From Candidatus Nanosynbacter sp. TM7-075 (GTDB lineage: Bacteria; Patescibacteriota; Saccharimonadia; Saccharimonadales; Saccharimonadaceae), in the NCBI RefSeq assembly GCF_022828255.1, contig NZ_JAJQJW010000002.1, positions 1 to 64,000 on the forward strand: DNA of 64,000 nucleotides, written 5' to 3'. Below, one piece after another: positions 34,479 to 42,532 of this stretch. The translations under genes and the position numbers were made by a program. Position 1 is the first letter of the stretch; every line of letters begins with the position of its first letter. The notes below the pieces were generated by a model. It did no database searches, was not told where the DNA came from, and saw only the letters and a list, made by a program, of their open reading frames with translations.

Positions 34479-34549
34479 AAAAAAGCCACCCAGGTGACCT
34501 TAATGGTGCGCCCCGTGGACAAGCCGAACGGGGACTGGGCGACTTTTCT
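34479..34549 (-). ncRNA. Array RNA B (about 71 nt)
   Basis: Promoter TTGACA (34579-34584)-N17-TATATT (34556-34561). The 11-bp closing stem (34535-34545 with 34483-34493, including G-U pairs) ends in six U. Inside are CCCCG/CGGGG (34511-34515, 34529-34533) and a small ACC/GGT hairpin, giving a three-way junction. Confidence 0.65.
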
Positions 34550-34633
34550 AATGAAAATATAGCACGAGAAGTTCAGAGTGTCAATGAGGTAGATAAATTA
34601 GGCAATGTGTTAGCTTATGATATTTCAGACATA

Positions 34634-34702
34634 AGAAAATCGACTGGGCGCGGACTCGATGGTTCCGCTATTAGCGCAGATGCGCTTGACCAGTCGATTG
34701 AC
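34634..34702 (-). ncRNA. Array RNA A (about 69 nt)
   Basis: Promoter TTGACA (34732-34737)-N17-TATACT (34709-34714). AATCGACTGG and CCAGTCGATT (34690-34699, 34638-34647) form a perfect 10-bp closing stem running into TTCTTAT. Two inner hairpins, GCGC/GCGC (34674-34685) and GCGGA/TCCGC (34650-34668), make a three-way junction. This is the promoter-proximal end of the array on the minus strand, and its promoter closely resembles that of RNA E. Confidence 0.7.
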
Positions 34703-34740
34703 AACTCTAGTATACCAAACAATCCTCAAGATGTCAATGA

Positions 34741-35001
34741 CGAGAACAGCCACATTACATACTCCATGGAGTAGACAAAGGCGAACCAGTACACTACCAA
34801 GAAGAACGAATTAAAGAGTTCATGGAACCGTGCAGAAAGTCAATTCAACGACCAGACACGCCGAAACCTGCACCGCAACCAGTACAACAGCAATCACACT
34901 ATCGTGTTGGCGCAATCTGTCGTGACGGTTGGCAATCACATGCTACTGGAAGAGGAGCATGTTCACATCATGGTGGAGTAAGCGAGTGGCTGTATGAGTG
35001 A
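34741..35001 (+). pseudogene. 3' remnant of a DUF3761-like gene
   Basis: The frame is open from just after a TGA at 34738-34740 to TGA 34999-35001 and encodes ...RVGAICRDGWQSHATGRGAC followed by SHHGGVSEWLYE. This is the Cys/His pattern of small DUF3761 domains often found at the C-terminus of secreted nuclease-like proteins. No start codon precedes ATG 34823, which would give only a 59-aa product without a signal peptide. The upstream part of the gene appears to have been replaced by the RNA array. The end overlaps the next gene by 8 nt, as in an intact operon. Confidence 0.6.
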
Positions 35002-35485
35002 TTGGCACGTGTGGTTTTTCTATGGCACCGCTGCATTTATTTCTGTATATTCAGTCATAACCTGGAAACAAATAATGTGGCTATATACGCTGGCGTCACC
35101 ATATGGAGTTGATGATAACGATGTTGCTATAAAGATGTTTTCATGGAGCGCTCTGCGTCAGTTGGCTGCTAGTACCTTTTCCATACCGGCATTCATTTTG
35201 CTTGGTCAAAAATGTATAAGTAGTATTCCAATAGAGTTTGTTACTGTTCCATTTACTTTAGTTATTGCTACAGTAATATATACACTTGTATGTAGCTATT
35301 CGGCACCAGAAAAAGCATTTTATAGGCTCAAAAAGTATGGATACTTAGCGGAGGATGCAACTGGTAATGGGGGATGGATAGAATTTACCATTAGCCATTT
35401 TATGCAATATACCTATGGGATGGTCCTATCCCTTATCGGCATTATTGCAGCGTCTATATTTCTTCTGTATATAGCGTTATTCTAG
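34994..35485 (+). CDS. Four-helix membrane protein, unknown function
   Basis: 163 aa starting MSDWHVWFFYGTAAFISVYS, with hydrophobic helices near 5-30, 55-75, 82-105 and 138-160 and little else. Not recognised. The ATG overlaps the end of the DUF3761-like remnant, suggesting a former two-gene operon that has lost its 5' part. It converges with the CAP protein gene with a 4-base overlap. Confidence 0.55.
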   Translation: MSDWHVWFFYGTAAFISVYSVITWKQIMWLYTLASPYGVDDNDVAIKMFSWSALRQLAASTFSIPAFILLGQKCISSIPIEFVTVPFTLVIATVIYTLVCSYSAPEKAFYRLKKYGYLAEDATGNGGWIEFTISHFMQYTYGMVLSLIGIIAASIFLLYIALF

Positions 35486-36045
35486 CGTGCTACACAAAAA
35501 TGCTGTACAACGACTTTGCCGTCCCCGACGCCAATACCAGTATAGGTGTACTTGGGGTCGAGCATGGCAGCTTTGTGCGGCGGTGAACTAAGCCACCAAT
35601 CTATAGATTGCTTTGTATCTGTTCCGCTATCGTTCCAAGTCAAGTTTTCGCTGGCGTTCGTGCAAGCGACAACTTGAAGTCTCCTCATTTCTTCTGTAAG
35701 CGGTTGGTTCGTGTCTGGCATGTAGTGTCCGCGATAATTCCTAGCTATCATGTCGTCGGCTTTCATTTGAGCGGTCTTAGATAAGTTTGGGTGCAGTTTT
35801 AATGGTGCAACGCCGACTTTGGCTCGTTCAGTATTGACGGCGTTCAGTATTGACAGCTCTGTCGGCGGTTCTATCTTTTTGCTATTAGATAATTTGTTGG
35901 GATTTTGAAACGAAGGCGATTCTACGACAGGAGTTGTCTTTGTTATCTCTGTATTACGTTGAGCAACAAATAAATAGGCAGCAACTGCGCCAACGACTAC
36001 TGCGATGCTAACAAAAATGACAAGAATAAATTTAGTCTTTTTCAC
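35482..36045 (-). CDS. CAP/SCP-domain secreted protein
   Basis: 187 aa. An N-terminal signal anchor (FILVIFVSIAVVVGAVAAYL) is followed by a linker and a CAP domain: LNAVNTERAKVGVAPLKLHP, AQMKADDMIARNYRGHY, ASENLTW and WWLSSPPHKAAMLDPKYTYTG. The cavity residues His (GHY), Glu (ENL) and His (PHK) are present, and a Cys pair may form a disulphide. CAP proteins act outside the cell in adhesion, lipid binding or unknown roles. It is convergent with the membrane protein gene. Confidence 0.88.
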   Translation of the reverse strand: MKKTKFILVIFVSIAVVVGAVAAYLFVAQRNTEITKTTPVVESPSFQNPNKLSNSKKIEPPTELSILNAVNTERAKVGVAPLKLHPNLSKTAQMKADDMIARNYRGHYMPDTNQPLTEEMRRLQVVACTNASENLTWNDSGTDTKQSIDWWLSSPPHKAAMLDPKYTYTGIGVGDGKVVVQHFCVAR

Positions 36046-36078
36046 GCCGACAGTATAACTGAAATCATCAGATTTGTC

Positions 36079-36112
36079 AATAACACTCCAAGTTACAAAA
36101 AGGAGTGTTATT
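36079..36112 (+). promoter_or_regulatory. Perfect 11-bp hairpin sequestering a Shine-Dalgarno
   Basis: AATAACACTCC (36079-36089) and GGAGTGTTATT (36102-36112) pair perfectly around a 12-nt loop. The GGAG that should start translation of the 104-aa ORF at 36116 lies in the 3' arm, so the fold would block its own ribosome site. Confidence 0.7.
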
Positions 36113-36115
36113 CTT

Positions 36116-36430
36116 ATGCAAGGAAATGAATCATATCGTCAGTACCTTCAATATCACGCAAACAATCACCCGTCAGCAACCAAACGAGCAGAAGCTCAAG
36201 CCCTTCTTAATGTTACTGGAGATGACGGTGGACTTAACGGCTACTTCCTGATGGGTAACGGCACTAACAATAAAGGTCAAACTGTCGGAGAACAAAAGTC
36301 AAACGGTTACACTGCATCATCCCTTAACCGTTCAGTCAATCCATGGTGGATGAATTCATATGCTAGTTGGCGAGACAGGTACAACAAAAAAACAGGCCTA
36401 CCGCCTGAATCTTTTGCAGAAACATTTTAG
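36116..36430 (+). CDS. Small unknown protein between CAP gene and tracrRNA (104 aa)
   Basis: Starts MQGNESYRQYLQYHANNHPS after AGGAG (36101-36105). The sequence is polar, with no membrane helix and no recognised family: TKRAEAQALLNVTGDDGG, GYFLMGNGTNNKGQTVGEQK, WWMNSYASWRDRYNKKTG. Its last 45 bases are the complement of the tracrRNA 3' end, including the tracrRNA terminator. Its own Shine-Dalgarno sits in a perfect hairpin. Position next to cas9 makes it a candidate regulator or accessory of the CRISPR system, but no sequence motif shows that. Confidence 0.55.
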   Translation: MQGNESYRQYLQYHANNHPSATKRAEAQALLNVTGDDGGLNGYFLMGNGTNNKGQTVGEQKSNGYTASSLNRSVNPWWMNSYASWRDRYNKKTGLPPESFAETF

Positions 36431-36481
36431 CTAATGCTTTATTTTAACCTGTAGTGTTATATTGAAGTACCGAAACGGTAC
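36386..36481 (-). ncRNA. tracrRNA
   Basis: An imperfect CRISPR repeat in reverse (anti-repeat, 36449-36476) is followed on the minus strand by GTTAAAATAAAGCATTAGCT, which matches the AAGTTAAAATAAGGC nexus region of type II-A tracrRNAs. The terminator CAGGC/GCCTG plus seven U follows (36407-36386). With the repeat it forms the Streptococcus-like duplex: lower stem GUUUUA/UAAAAU, a 2/4-nt bulge (CA against AGGU), then 16 perfect upper-stem pairs. Only one hairpin follows the nexus. The promoter is TTTACA-N17-TATACT. It lies directly upstream of cas9 and divergent from it. Confidence 0.88.
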
Positions 36482-36487
36482 AGTAGA

Positions 36488-36538
36488 AGTATATACGACT
36501 AAAGCAATATTGTAAACCCCAAAAGTAAACGATATACT
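36488..36538. promoter_or_regulatory. Divergent overlapping promoters of tracrRNA and cas9
   Basis: Minus strand: TTTACA (36511-36516)-N17-TATACT (36488-36493) for tracrRNA. Plus strand: TTGTAA (36510-36515)-N17-TATACT (36533-36538) for cas9. The two -35 boxes overlap on opposite strands, so the two promoters should compete for polymerase. Confidence 0.8.
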
Positions 36539-36566
36539 GAGAATAATTAAACAAGGATATCACACA

Positions 36567-39500
36567 ATGAAACAATCATATTCTATAGGTCTAGACATCG
36601 GCACAGGTAGCGTAGGATGGGCAGTCATCAACGAAGATTTCAGTCTGCGCAGACATAAACATCAGAACATGTGGGGAGCAAATTTATTTAATGAAGCTCA
36701 AAAGGCTGAACTAAGACGCTCATTCCGCTCATCACGTAGAAGGCTCGCCAGAAGAAAGAGACGTATCACGCTATTGCAGCAAATATTCAACAATGAAATC
36801 TGCAACGTCGATCCCAATTTCTATCTACGTCTGACAGAATCCATGCTCTATATAGATGACAAAAGCTCGTCCTTAGATCTTGACGCCAACATATTATTCT
36901 CGGATCACACATTTACAGATAAGACGTATAGGGAAAAATATCCGACAATTTACCACTTGCGCAGCGAACTATTTCACAACCCAGAAAAACAAGATATTCG
37001 CTTAATTTATTTGGCATTACATCACATTATTAAATATCGCGGCAATTTCTTAATCGAAGGAGGAGTAGATGGCGTAATTTCGTCATTCGATAGCCAAAAC
37101 TTGCAAAAATTCATGGAATTTATTGGAGCTGGCGATAAAGAAGCTAAGCAGATTAAGTCCATCTTGCTAAACCAATCTCAAACGCGAAGCGCTCGAAAAT
37201 CAAGTATAATTCAGCTGTTACAGCCTTCTGCTGACAGTAAAAACATTATAAGCGAAGCTGTTGGCGCAGCAATTGGGCTAAAATGGAATGCGGAGAAATT
37301 GTTTGACGATAAATCCCTTGAAATAAAAGGAGAATTTTCTGATAAGAATTACGAAGATCAACGAGACGACATAGCCGCAGCAATCGGCGACGATCGATAT
37401 GAGTTGATAGAAACCTTAGAATCGGTCTATCAATGGACAATTTTCAGTCAGTTTATCAGGAAAGATAGCTGCCTGTCTGACATCATGGTCGAAAAGTATG
37501 ACGCTTATCGTCAGGATTTATCAGACCTCAAAGGGCTATTCCGAGATTTTCTCTCTAAAAAAGAATATAAATCATTTTTTCACGGAGATGCTTCAAAATT
37601 TGATCTATACAACAGGCACAAGATTGACGCAGATGATTTATATAAATCAATTAAAAAGCACTTAGGCGAATCGGCTAAAGATGATGCACGATATCAAAGA
37701 TTTGAAAAACGGGCAGAATTGGGTGAATTTCTATCCAGACAGCGAATACGCGACAATGGCGCCATACCACACCAAATTCATCAATACGAGCTTGAGAAAA
37801 TTATCGACAACCAATCAGCTCATTATCCATTCTTGGCGCAAAATCGTGATAAGATTATTAGCATTTTCACATTTAAATTGCCGTATTACATCGGACCATT
37901 AAAAACGGGTGGCGATTTTGCCTGGTCAATCAAAAAGAAAGATGGCGTAATTTATCCGTGGAATTTTAATGAAATCATAGACGACGAAGCTTCAGCTGAA
38001 AAATTTATCGAGAGAATGCGCAACAAGTGTACATACTTACCAGATAAAGATGTGCTTCCTAAGAATTCATTACTTTATCAAGAATATGAGTGTCGAAATG
38101 AACTAAAAAATGTAACAGTTAACGGGAAAAGGTTAAGTCCAGATATCCAAAATCGCATAATTGACGAGCTATTCACGAAAGAATATTCCGTTAACTATAA
38201 AAAGCTTGCAAAATACCTTTACGATAATCAAATATACGACACTAGTTCGCTAGTTATTTCCGGAACAGCCGACGATAAATCTTTCATGTCGTCACGAAAA
38301 TCGTACATAGATTTTACTAAGAAAATTGGGATTGAAATCACGCCAGAAAACAAAGCGGCAATTGAGGAAATAACAAAATGGATAACCCTGTTTGAAGACA
38401 AGAAAATCCTGTCAAAAAAACTACAAAAATATAGTGACATTTTTAGTAAAGACCAGATTGATAGTATTTTGAAGCTAAAATATACAGGCTGGGGAAGACT
38501 ATCCAGTGAATTGCTTGACGGAATTGCGGCGCACACTCGTTACGGAAAAATGACAGTTATTGAAGTAATGCGTCAATGTTCTGATAATTTTATGCAAATT
38601 ATCCAAAGCGACCGATATGAATTCAAAAAAATCATAGAAGACGCTCTTCTGAAAGATACCACCCCAGAAATCACTTATGATGATATTAAAAATCTCGCAG
38701 CCTCGCCGGGAATTAAGCGCGCCCTCTGGCGAAGCATTCGGATTATAGATGAAATTGTCGATACGATCGGCTATAGTCCAAAATTGATTAGCATTGAGAT
38801 GGCGCGAGGCGAAGAGGAAAAAGTCAGAACAAAAAATCGATATTCTCAACTAGAAAAGATGTATAAAGAATTATACGGAAAAGAATATAATAAATCTGAT
38901 ATAAAGCCTCAACTAGAAAATTATAAAGATTGCCTTGATAAGAAAAAATATTACCTGTATTTCTTACAAAATGGCAAATCTGCATACTCGGGTAAAAAAC
39001 TAGACATTGAAAATGGACTTAAAGATTGCGAAATCGATCATATTTTGCCACGCTCATTGACAAAGGACGACTCTCTAGACAACACCGTCTTGGTATTGCG
39101 AGAAGAAAACCAGCTAAAGCTTGACGATTACCCAATATCACCCGATGTTCAAAAAAAGATGTTACCAATCTGGATGTCTTTAAAAAACGCCAAGTTTATG
39201 TCGCAGCTTAAGTTTCAGCGATTAACTAGCCAGAAACAACTATCAGACGACCAAATCTATGGTTTCATTAATCGCCAATTAGTTGAGACACGACAAATCT
39301 CCAAGCACCTGGCTAGAATGCTAACCGAAAAATACAAAGACTCATCAACAGAGGTGTTTACTATTCGCGCTGGCATGAGTTCCGAATATCGCCGCATTCA
39401 CGACTTACCAAAATGCCGCGAAGTAAATGACCTCCACCACGCAAAAGATGCCTACTTAGCAGCAACTCTAGCCCAGTACGTAAAAGTCCGCTATCCGAAG

Positions 39501-40592
39501 CTTGACAAAGAGTTTATCTACGGAGAATATAAGAAATTTAAATCCGACAAAAAGAAAAATAACAGGAAATACGGCAGCTTCATCTTATCGTCAATGAAAT
39601 ATGACTTTACCAACACAAATACCGGTGAAATTGTCTGGCAGGGTAAATCATCCTGCGAAGTCATTGATAAAACGATGAAATACAATGACTGCTTGATTAC
39701 GAGAAAAACCGAGATTGGTGATAATCAATTCTATGATCAAACCGTCTACAGTAAAAACTCAGGCAAGAAGATGACAGCAAGAAAAGCTCACCTACCAGTC
39801 AATAGATACGGTGGATACTCTGGCAAAAAAGCAGCTTACTTTGTGATGATCAATTATTTTAAGCAGTCAAACAAAAAAGAATCTCCCGTAACTGAGATAA
39901 TCAGCATTCCGACGCAAATATACACCTTAGAGAAGACTCACCCAGGATCGATAGATAAATATATCCAAGATAATTATAAAGATGCCGTAGTGCTTCTACC
40001 AAAAGTACCAATCAACCAAAAAATTGAGTATGATGGTAACGAGCAATTTATAGTTGGCAGTAGCGAAGTTACCAACGCCAAACAATTAAAACTTCCTTAC
40101 GATATCGAATATGCCATTGCAATAGCACTAAAGCGCGGAATTCCACGCGTTACGATTTCAGAAGAACAAGCCGACGAAGATGATAAATTACGCGACAAAC
40201 GCAATAGACAAATCGAAAAAAGAGCTAAGGTTATTGATGGAATAAATCGCTTTTGGAAAGTTTACTCTGATAAGCTCGCTAATCAATATCAACAATTCGG
40301 AAAGGCAGGGGATAATGCTCGCAATGCAGCACCAGAATATGACAAACTATCAATAGACGACAAAATAGAGGTTATTAAACTAGTTCTGGTGGCTACGAGC
40401 GCTGGATCTGGTCGCGTAGACATGAAAGGTAGCGAGAAGAATCCTAAATTCCCAGAGTTAGGTCTACCGAATTCATTTGGTCGCATGTCAGGAAAGGCTA
40501 TAGACCCCCTCAATGTTACCTTCGTCTACGAGTCTATAACTGGCTTGCACTGTCGAAAGCTAAACGGAAAATCATTAGGGCATAAGCGTTAA
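36567..40592 (+). CDS. cas9: CRISPR-associated endonuclease Cas9 (type II-A)
   Basis: 1341 aa, close to Streptococcus Cas9 in length. RuvC-I Asp10 in SIGLDIGTGSVGWAV, Arg-rich bridge helix RSSRRRLARRKRRI, RuvC-II Glu744 in ISIEMARGEEEK, HNH His825 in CEIDHILPRS with Asn in DNTVLVLREENQ, and RuvC-III HHAKDAYL (His958, Asp961) are all present, so both nuclease centres look intact. A large alpha-helical recognition lobe and a C-terminal PAM-interacting region are in their usual places. It cuts DNA guided by the tracrRNA:crRNA pair encoded on either side. A short leader with AAGGA precedes the ATG. Confidence 0.97.
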   Translation: MKQSYSIGLDIGTGSVGWAVINEDFSLRRHKHQNMWGANLFNEAQKAELRRSFRSSRRRLARRKRRITLLQQIFNNEICNVDPNFYLRLTESMLYIDDKSSSLDLDANILFSDHTFTDKTYREKYPTIYHLRSELFHNPEKQDIRLIYLALHHIIKYRGNFLIEGGVDGVISSFDSQNLQKFMEFIGAGDKEAKQIKSILLNQSQTRSARKSSIIQLLQPSADSKNIISEAVGAAIGLKWNAEKLFDDKSLEIKGEFSDKNYEDQRDDIAAAIGDDRYELIETLESVYQWTIFSQFIRKDSCLSDIMVEKYDAYRQDLSDLKGLFRDFLSKKEYKSFFHGDASKFDLYNRHKIDADDLYKSIKKHLGESAKDDARYQRFEKRAELGEFLSRQRIRDNGAIPHQIHQYELEKIIDNQSAHYPFLAQNRDKIISIFTFKLPYYIGPLKTGGDFAWSIKKKDGVIYPWNFNEIIDDEASAEKFIERMRNKCTYLPDKDVLPKNSLLYQEYECRNELKNVTVNGKRLSPDIQNRIIDELFTKEYSVNYKKLAKYLYDNQIYDTSSLVISGTADDKSFMSSRKSYIDFTKKIGIEITPENKAAIEEITKWITLFEDKKILSKKLQKYSDIFSKDQIDSILKLKYTGWGRLSSELLDGIAAHTRYGKMTVIEVMRQCSDNFMQIIQSDRYEFKKIIEDALLKDTTPEITYDDIKNLAASPGIKRALWRSIRIIDEIVDTIGYSPKLISIEMARGEEEKVRTKNRYSQLEKMYKELYGKEYNKSDIKPQLENYKDCLDKKKYYLYFLQNGKSAYSGKKLDIENGLKDCEIDHILPRSLTKDDSLDNTVLVLREENQLKLDDYPISPDVQKKMLPIWMSLKNAKFMSQLKFQRLTSQKQLSDDQIYGFINRQLVETRQISKHLARMLTEKYKDSSTEVFTIRAGMSSEYRRIHDLPKCREVNDLHHAKDAYLAATLAQYVKVRYPKLDKEFIYGEYKKFKSDKKKNNRKYGSFILSSMKYDFTNTNTGEIVWQGKSSCEVIDKTMKYNDCLITRKTEIGDNQFYDQTVYSKNSGKKMTARKAHLPVNRYGGYSGKKAAYFVMINYFKQSNKKESPVTEIISIPTQIYTLEKTHPGSIDKYIQDNYKDAVVLLPKVPINQKIEYDGNEQFIVGSSEVTNAKQLKLPYDIEYAIAIALKRGIPRVTISEEQADEDDKLRDKRNRQIEKRAKVIDGINRFWKVYSDKLANQYQQFGKAGDNARNAAPEYDKLSIDDKIEVIKLVLVATSAGSGRVDMKGSEKNPKFPELGLPNSFGRMSGKAIDPLNVTFVYESITGLHCRKLNGKSLGHKR

Positions 40593-40595
40593 GCT

Positions 40596-41471
40596 ATGTC
40601 TTGGCGAACTGTAATCGTCAAAAATCGCTGTAAATTAAGCTATAAAAATGATTATATGCTTATTACTAGCGACGACAATGAAAAAACACTCCACATAAGT
40701 GAAATTGGCACTTTAATAATTGAAAATACCGCTGTTAATCTGACGGCTTATCTACTGTGCGAATTATCTCGCTATAAAGTCAAAGTGATATTCTGCGATC
40801 ATCAGCGTAATCCGTATGGAGAGATAATTCCTTATTACGGATCTCACAATGTAAGCAAACAGATGTCAAAGCAAAGCCAGTGGTCGCAATCGACCAAAAA
40901 TAACTTATGGAAAACAATCGTTACTCAAAAGATAATTAAGCAAGCCCAAACGATCTATAGAGAAACTGGCAATAGTTCCGCTTGCGAAGCACTAATGAAC
41001 TTCGCCGCGAACGTATCTCCCGGAGATCTCACCAATAGGGAAGCTCATGCAGCCAAGCTCTACTTCAAAGAATTGTTTGGTCCAAAATTTTCACGAGACA
41101 GCTCTAATGATATAAATGCGGCATTAAATTATGGCTACGCCATTCTTCTGTCTGCCTTCAATCGAGAGATCACGGCTGCTGGATATTCAACAACTATAGG
41201 CGTCAATCACTGTAATGAATACAACCCGTTCAATCTTACTTGCGACCTCATGGAGTCATTCAGACCTATAGTCGACAGCGAAGTTTACAAATGCCGCAAT
41301 TTTACATTTGACGACTTCTTTAAGAGTAGGCTGATTGAAATTCTTAACCATAAAGTTGTTATCCTCGGCAAAGAACAGTTCCTATCAAACGCTATCAGTA
41401 TCTACGTGAAGCTATTTTTCAGGACAATGGAAACAGGGGACGACGAGCTACCTGAATATGAATTAATATAA
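40596..41471 (+). CDS. cas1: CRISPR integrase subunit Cas1
   Basis: 291 aa type II Cas1. LSYKNDYMLI and HISEIGTLIIENT form the N-terminal beta domain. The catalytic region has the metal-binding Glu in TNREAHAAKLYFKELFG, His in GVNHCNEYNPFN, and Glu in CDLMESFRPIVD. With Cas2 it inserts new spacers. Its ATG is 4 nt after the cas9 stop. Confidence 0.97.
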   Translation: MSWRTVIVKNRCKLSYKNDYMLITSDDNEKTLHISEIGTLIIENTAVNLTAYLLCELSRYKVKVIFCDHQRNPYGEIIPYYGSHNVSKQMSKQSQWSQSTKNNLWKTIVTQKIIKQAQTIYRETGNSSACEALMNFAANVSPGDLTNREAHAAKLYFKELFGPKFSRDSSNDINAALNYGYAILLSAFNREITAAGYSTTIGVNHCNEYNPFNLTCDLMESFRPIVDSEVYKCRNFTFDDFFKSRLIEILNHKVVILGKEQFLSNAISIYVKLFFRTMETGDDELPEYELI

Positions 41472-41473
41472 CT

Positions 41474-41794
41474 ATGAGAGTACGCTATATGAGAATGATT
41501 ATATTCTTCGACTTACCAATGACCAATGCTAACGAGCGCAAAACATACGCCACTTTTCGCAAAAGACTCACCCAAGAAGGATTTGTTATGATGCAGCAAT
41601 CTGTTTACACTAAACTGGTGCTCAATTCCACAAATGAAAAATCAACTCATGACAGAATCAAAAAAATAATACCAGAAAACGGTATAGTTCAATTATTGAC
41701 CGTAACCGAAAATCAATTCGCATCAATGGAATATCTGGCTGGAAAATATGATGAATTATCAATTCAAAATACAGACAGGACAGTAATTTTATGA
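41474..41794 (+). CDS. cas2: CRISPR-associated protein Cas2
   Basis: 106 aa. The ferredoxin-like fold shows MRMIIFFDLPMTNANERKTY, GFVMMQQSVYTKLV and LLTVTENQF. It bridges Cas1 dimers in the spacer-integration complex. Two bases separate it from cas1, and its stop overlaps the next start by ATGA. Confidence 0.96.
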   Translation: MRVRYMRMIIFFDLPMTNANERKTYATFRKRLTQEGFVMMQQSVYTKLVLNSTNEKSTHDRIKKIIPENGIVQLLTVTENQFASMEYLAGKYDELSIQNTDRTVIL

Positions 41795-42483
41795 GGATTA
41801 AAATTTCAGGATTCGACAATGCAGTATCGATACCAGAGAGTGGGGGAATTGCGACACTAGCCATCCACAATGATTTGTTTTTTAGAAAAATTATAGAAAA
41901 TATACTTGATTCATACACAAAAAGAGAAGAGAATAATCGCATTGTAATTTGCGATGACAACTGTAATCCACTAGACATAACAAAAGACTCGCTAATAATT
42001 ACTGACATATATTCATACGACTTATCCAGCCGAACTATTACTGCGGCGTTATATAAAAACATTCAGGATAACAGCGATATAGATCAGACAAAAATAGAGC
42101 AAATAGAATCGAGCATATTTGACATCCTTGATAACATAAATATCGATTTCTCACAAAATTTGAGTTACCAATCGACCATTTCCATGAATGATATCTTAAA
42201 GATGGCGCACGTGGGGCTGGAGGTAAATTTAAGGAATAACTATATTGATAGACTTTATGGTATCATAGATTCAGCGCAACAATTACTGTCAAAACAGCTA
42301 GTAGTTTTGGTCAATCAGCGCCAATTATTATCGCATAGTGAGTTGCGGGCTCTTTTACAATACGTAGAAGATAATCATTTTTCAGTACTTTTTATTGAAA
42401 AAATCTGTAAAGACAAATTAGACAGCGAAGGACTTTTGTCCATAGATGACGATTTTTATGATTTTAGTACTAATTCACGATAA
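41791..42483 (+). CDS. csn2: Csn2-like protein
   Basis: 230 aa. Position (last gene before the array, coupled to cas2 by ATGA), size and topology fit Csn2: an alpha/beta head with VICDDNCNPLDI and ITDIYSYDL, a long helical segment (KMAHVGLEVNLRNNYIDRL) and QLVVLVNQRQLLSHSELRAL resembling the Csn2 core. Csn2 forms DNA-end-binding rings needed for adaptation in type II-A systems. Sequence similarity is low, as is usual for this family. Confidence 0.8.
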   Translation: MRIKISGFDNAVSIPESGGIATLAIHNDLFFRKIIENILDSYTKREENNRIVICDDNCNPLDITKDSLIITDIYSYDLSSRTITAALYKNIQDNSDIDQTKIEQIESSIFDILDNINIDFSQNLSYQSTISMNDILKMAHVGLEVNLRNNYIDRLYGIIDSAQQLLSKQLVVLVNQRQLLSHSELRALLQYVEDNHFSVLFIEKICKDKLDSEGLLSIDDDFYDFSTNSR

Positions 42484-42532
42484 TATCAAGTAAGCGCTAC
42501 CGCGTTTACCTCTGTAAAACCGCACATATGAG

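Noticed and set aside
34235-34774. A 179-codon open frame on the plus strand across the RNA array
   Set aside because: Its apparent protein repeats follow the repeated promoters and hairpins of the minus-strand RNA units. It has no ribosome site or leaderless promoter and a low-complexity composition. It is a by-product of the array.
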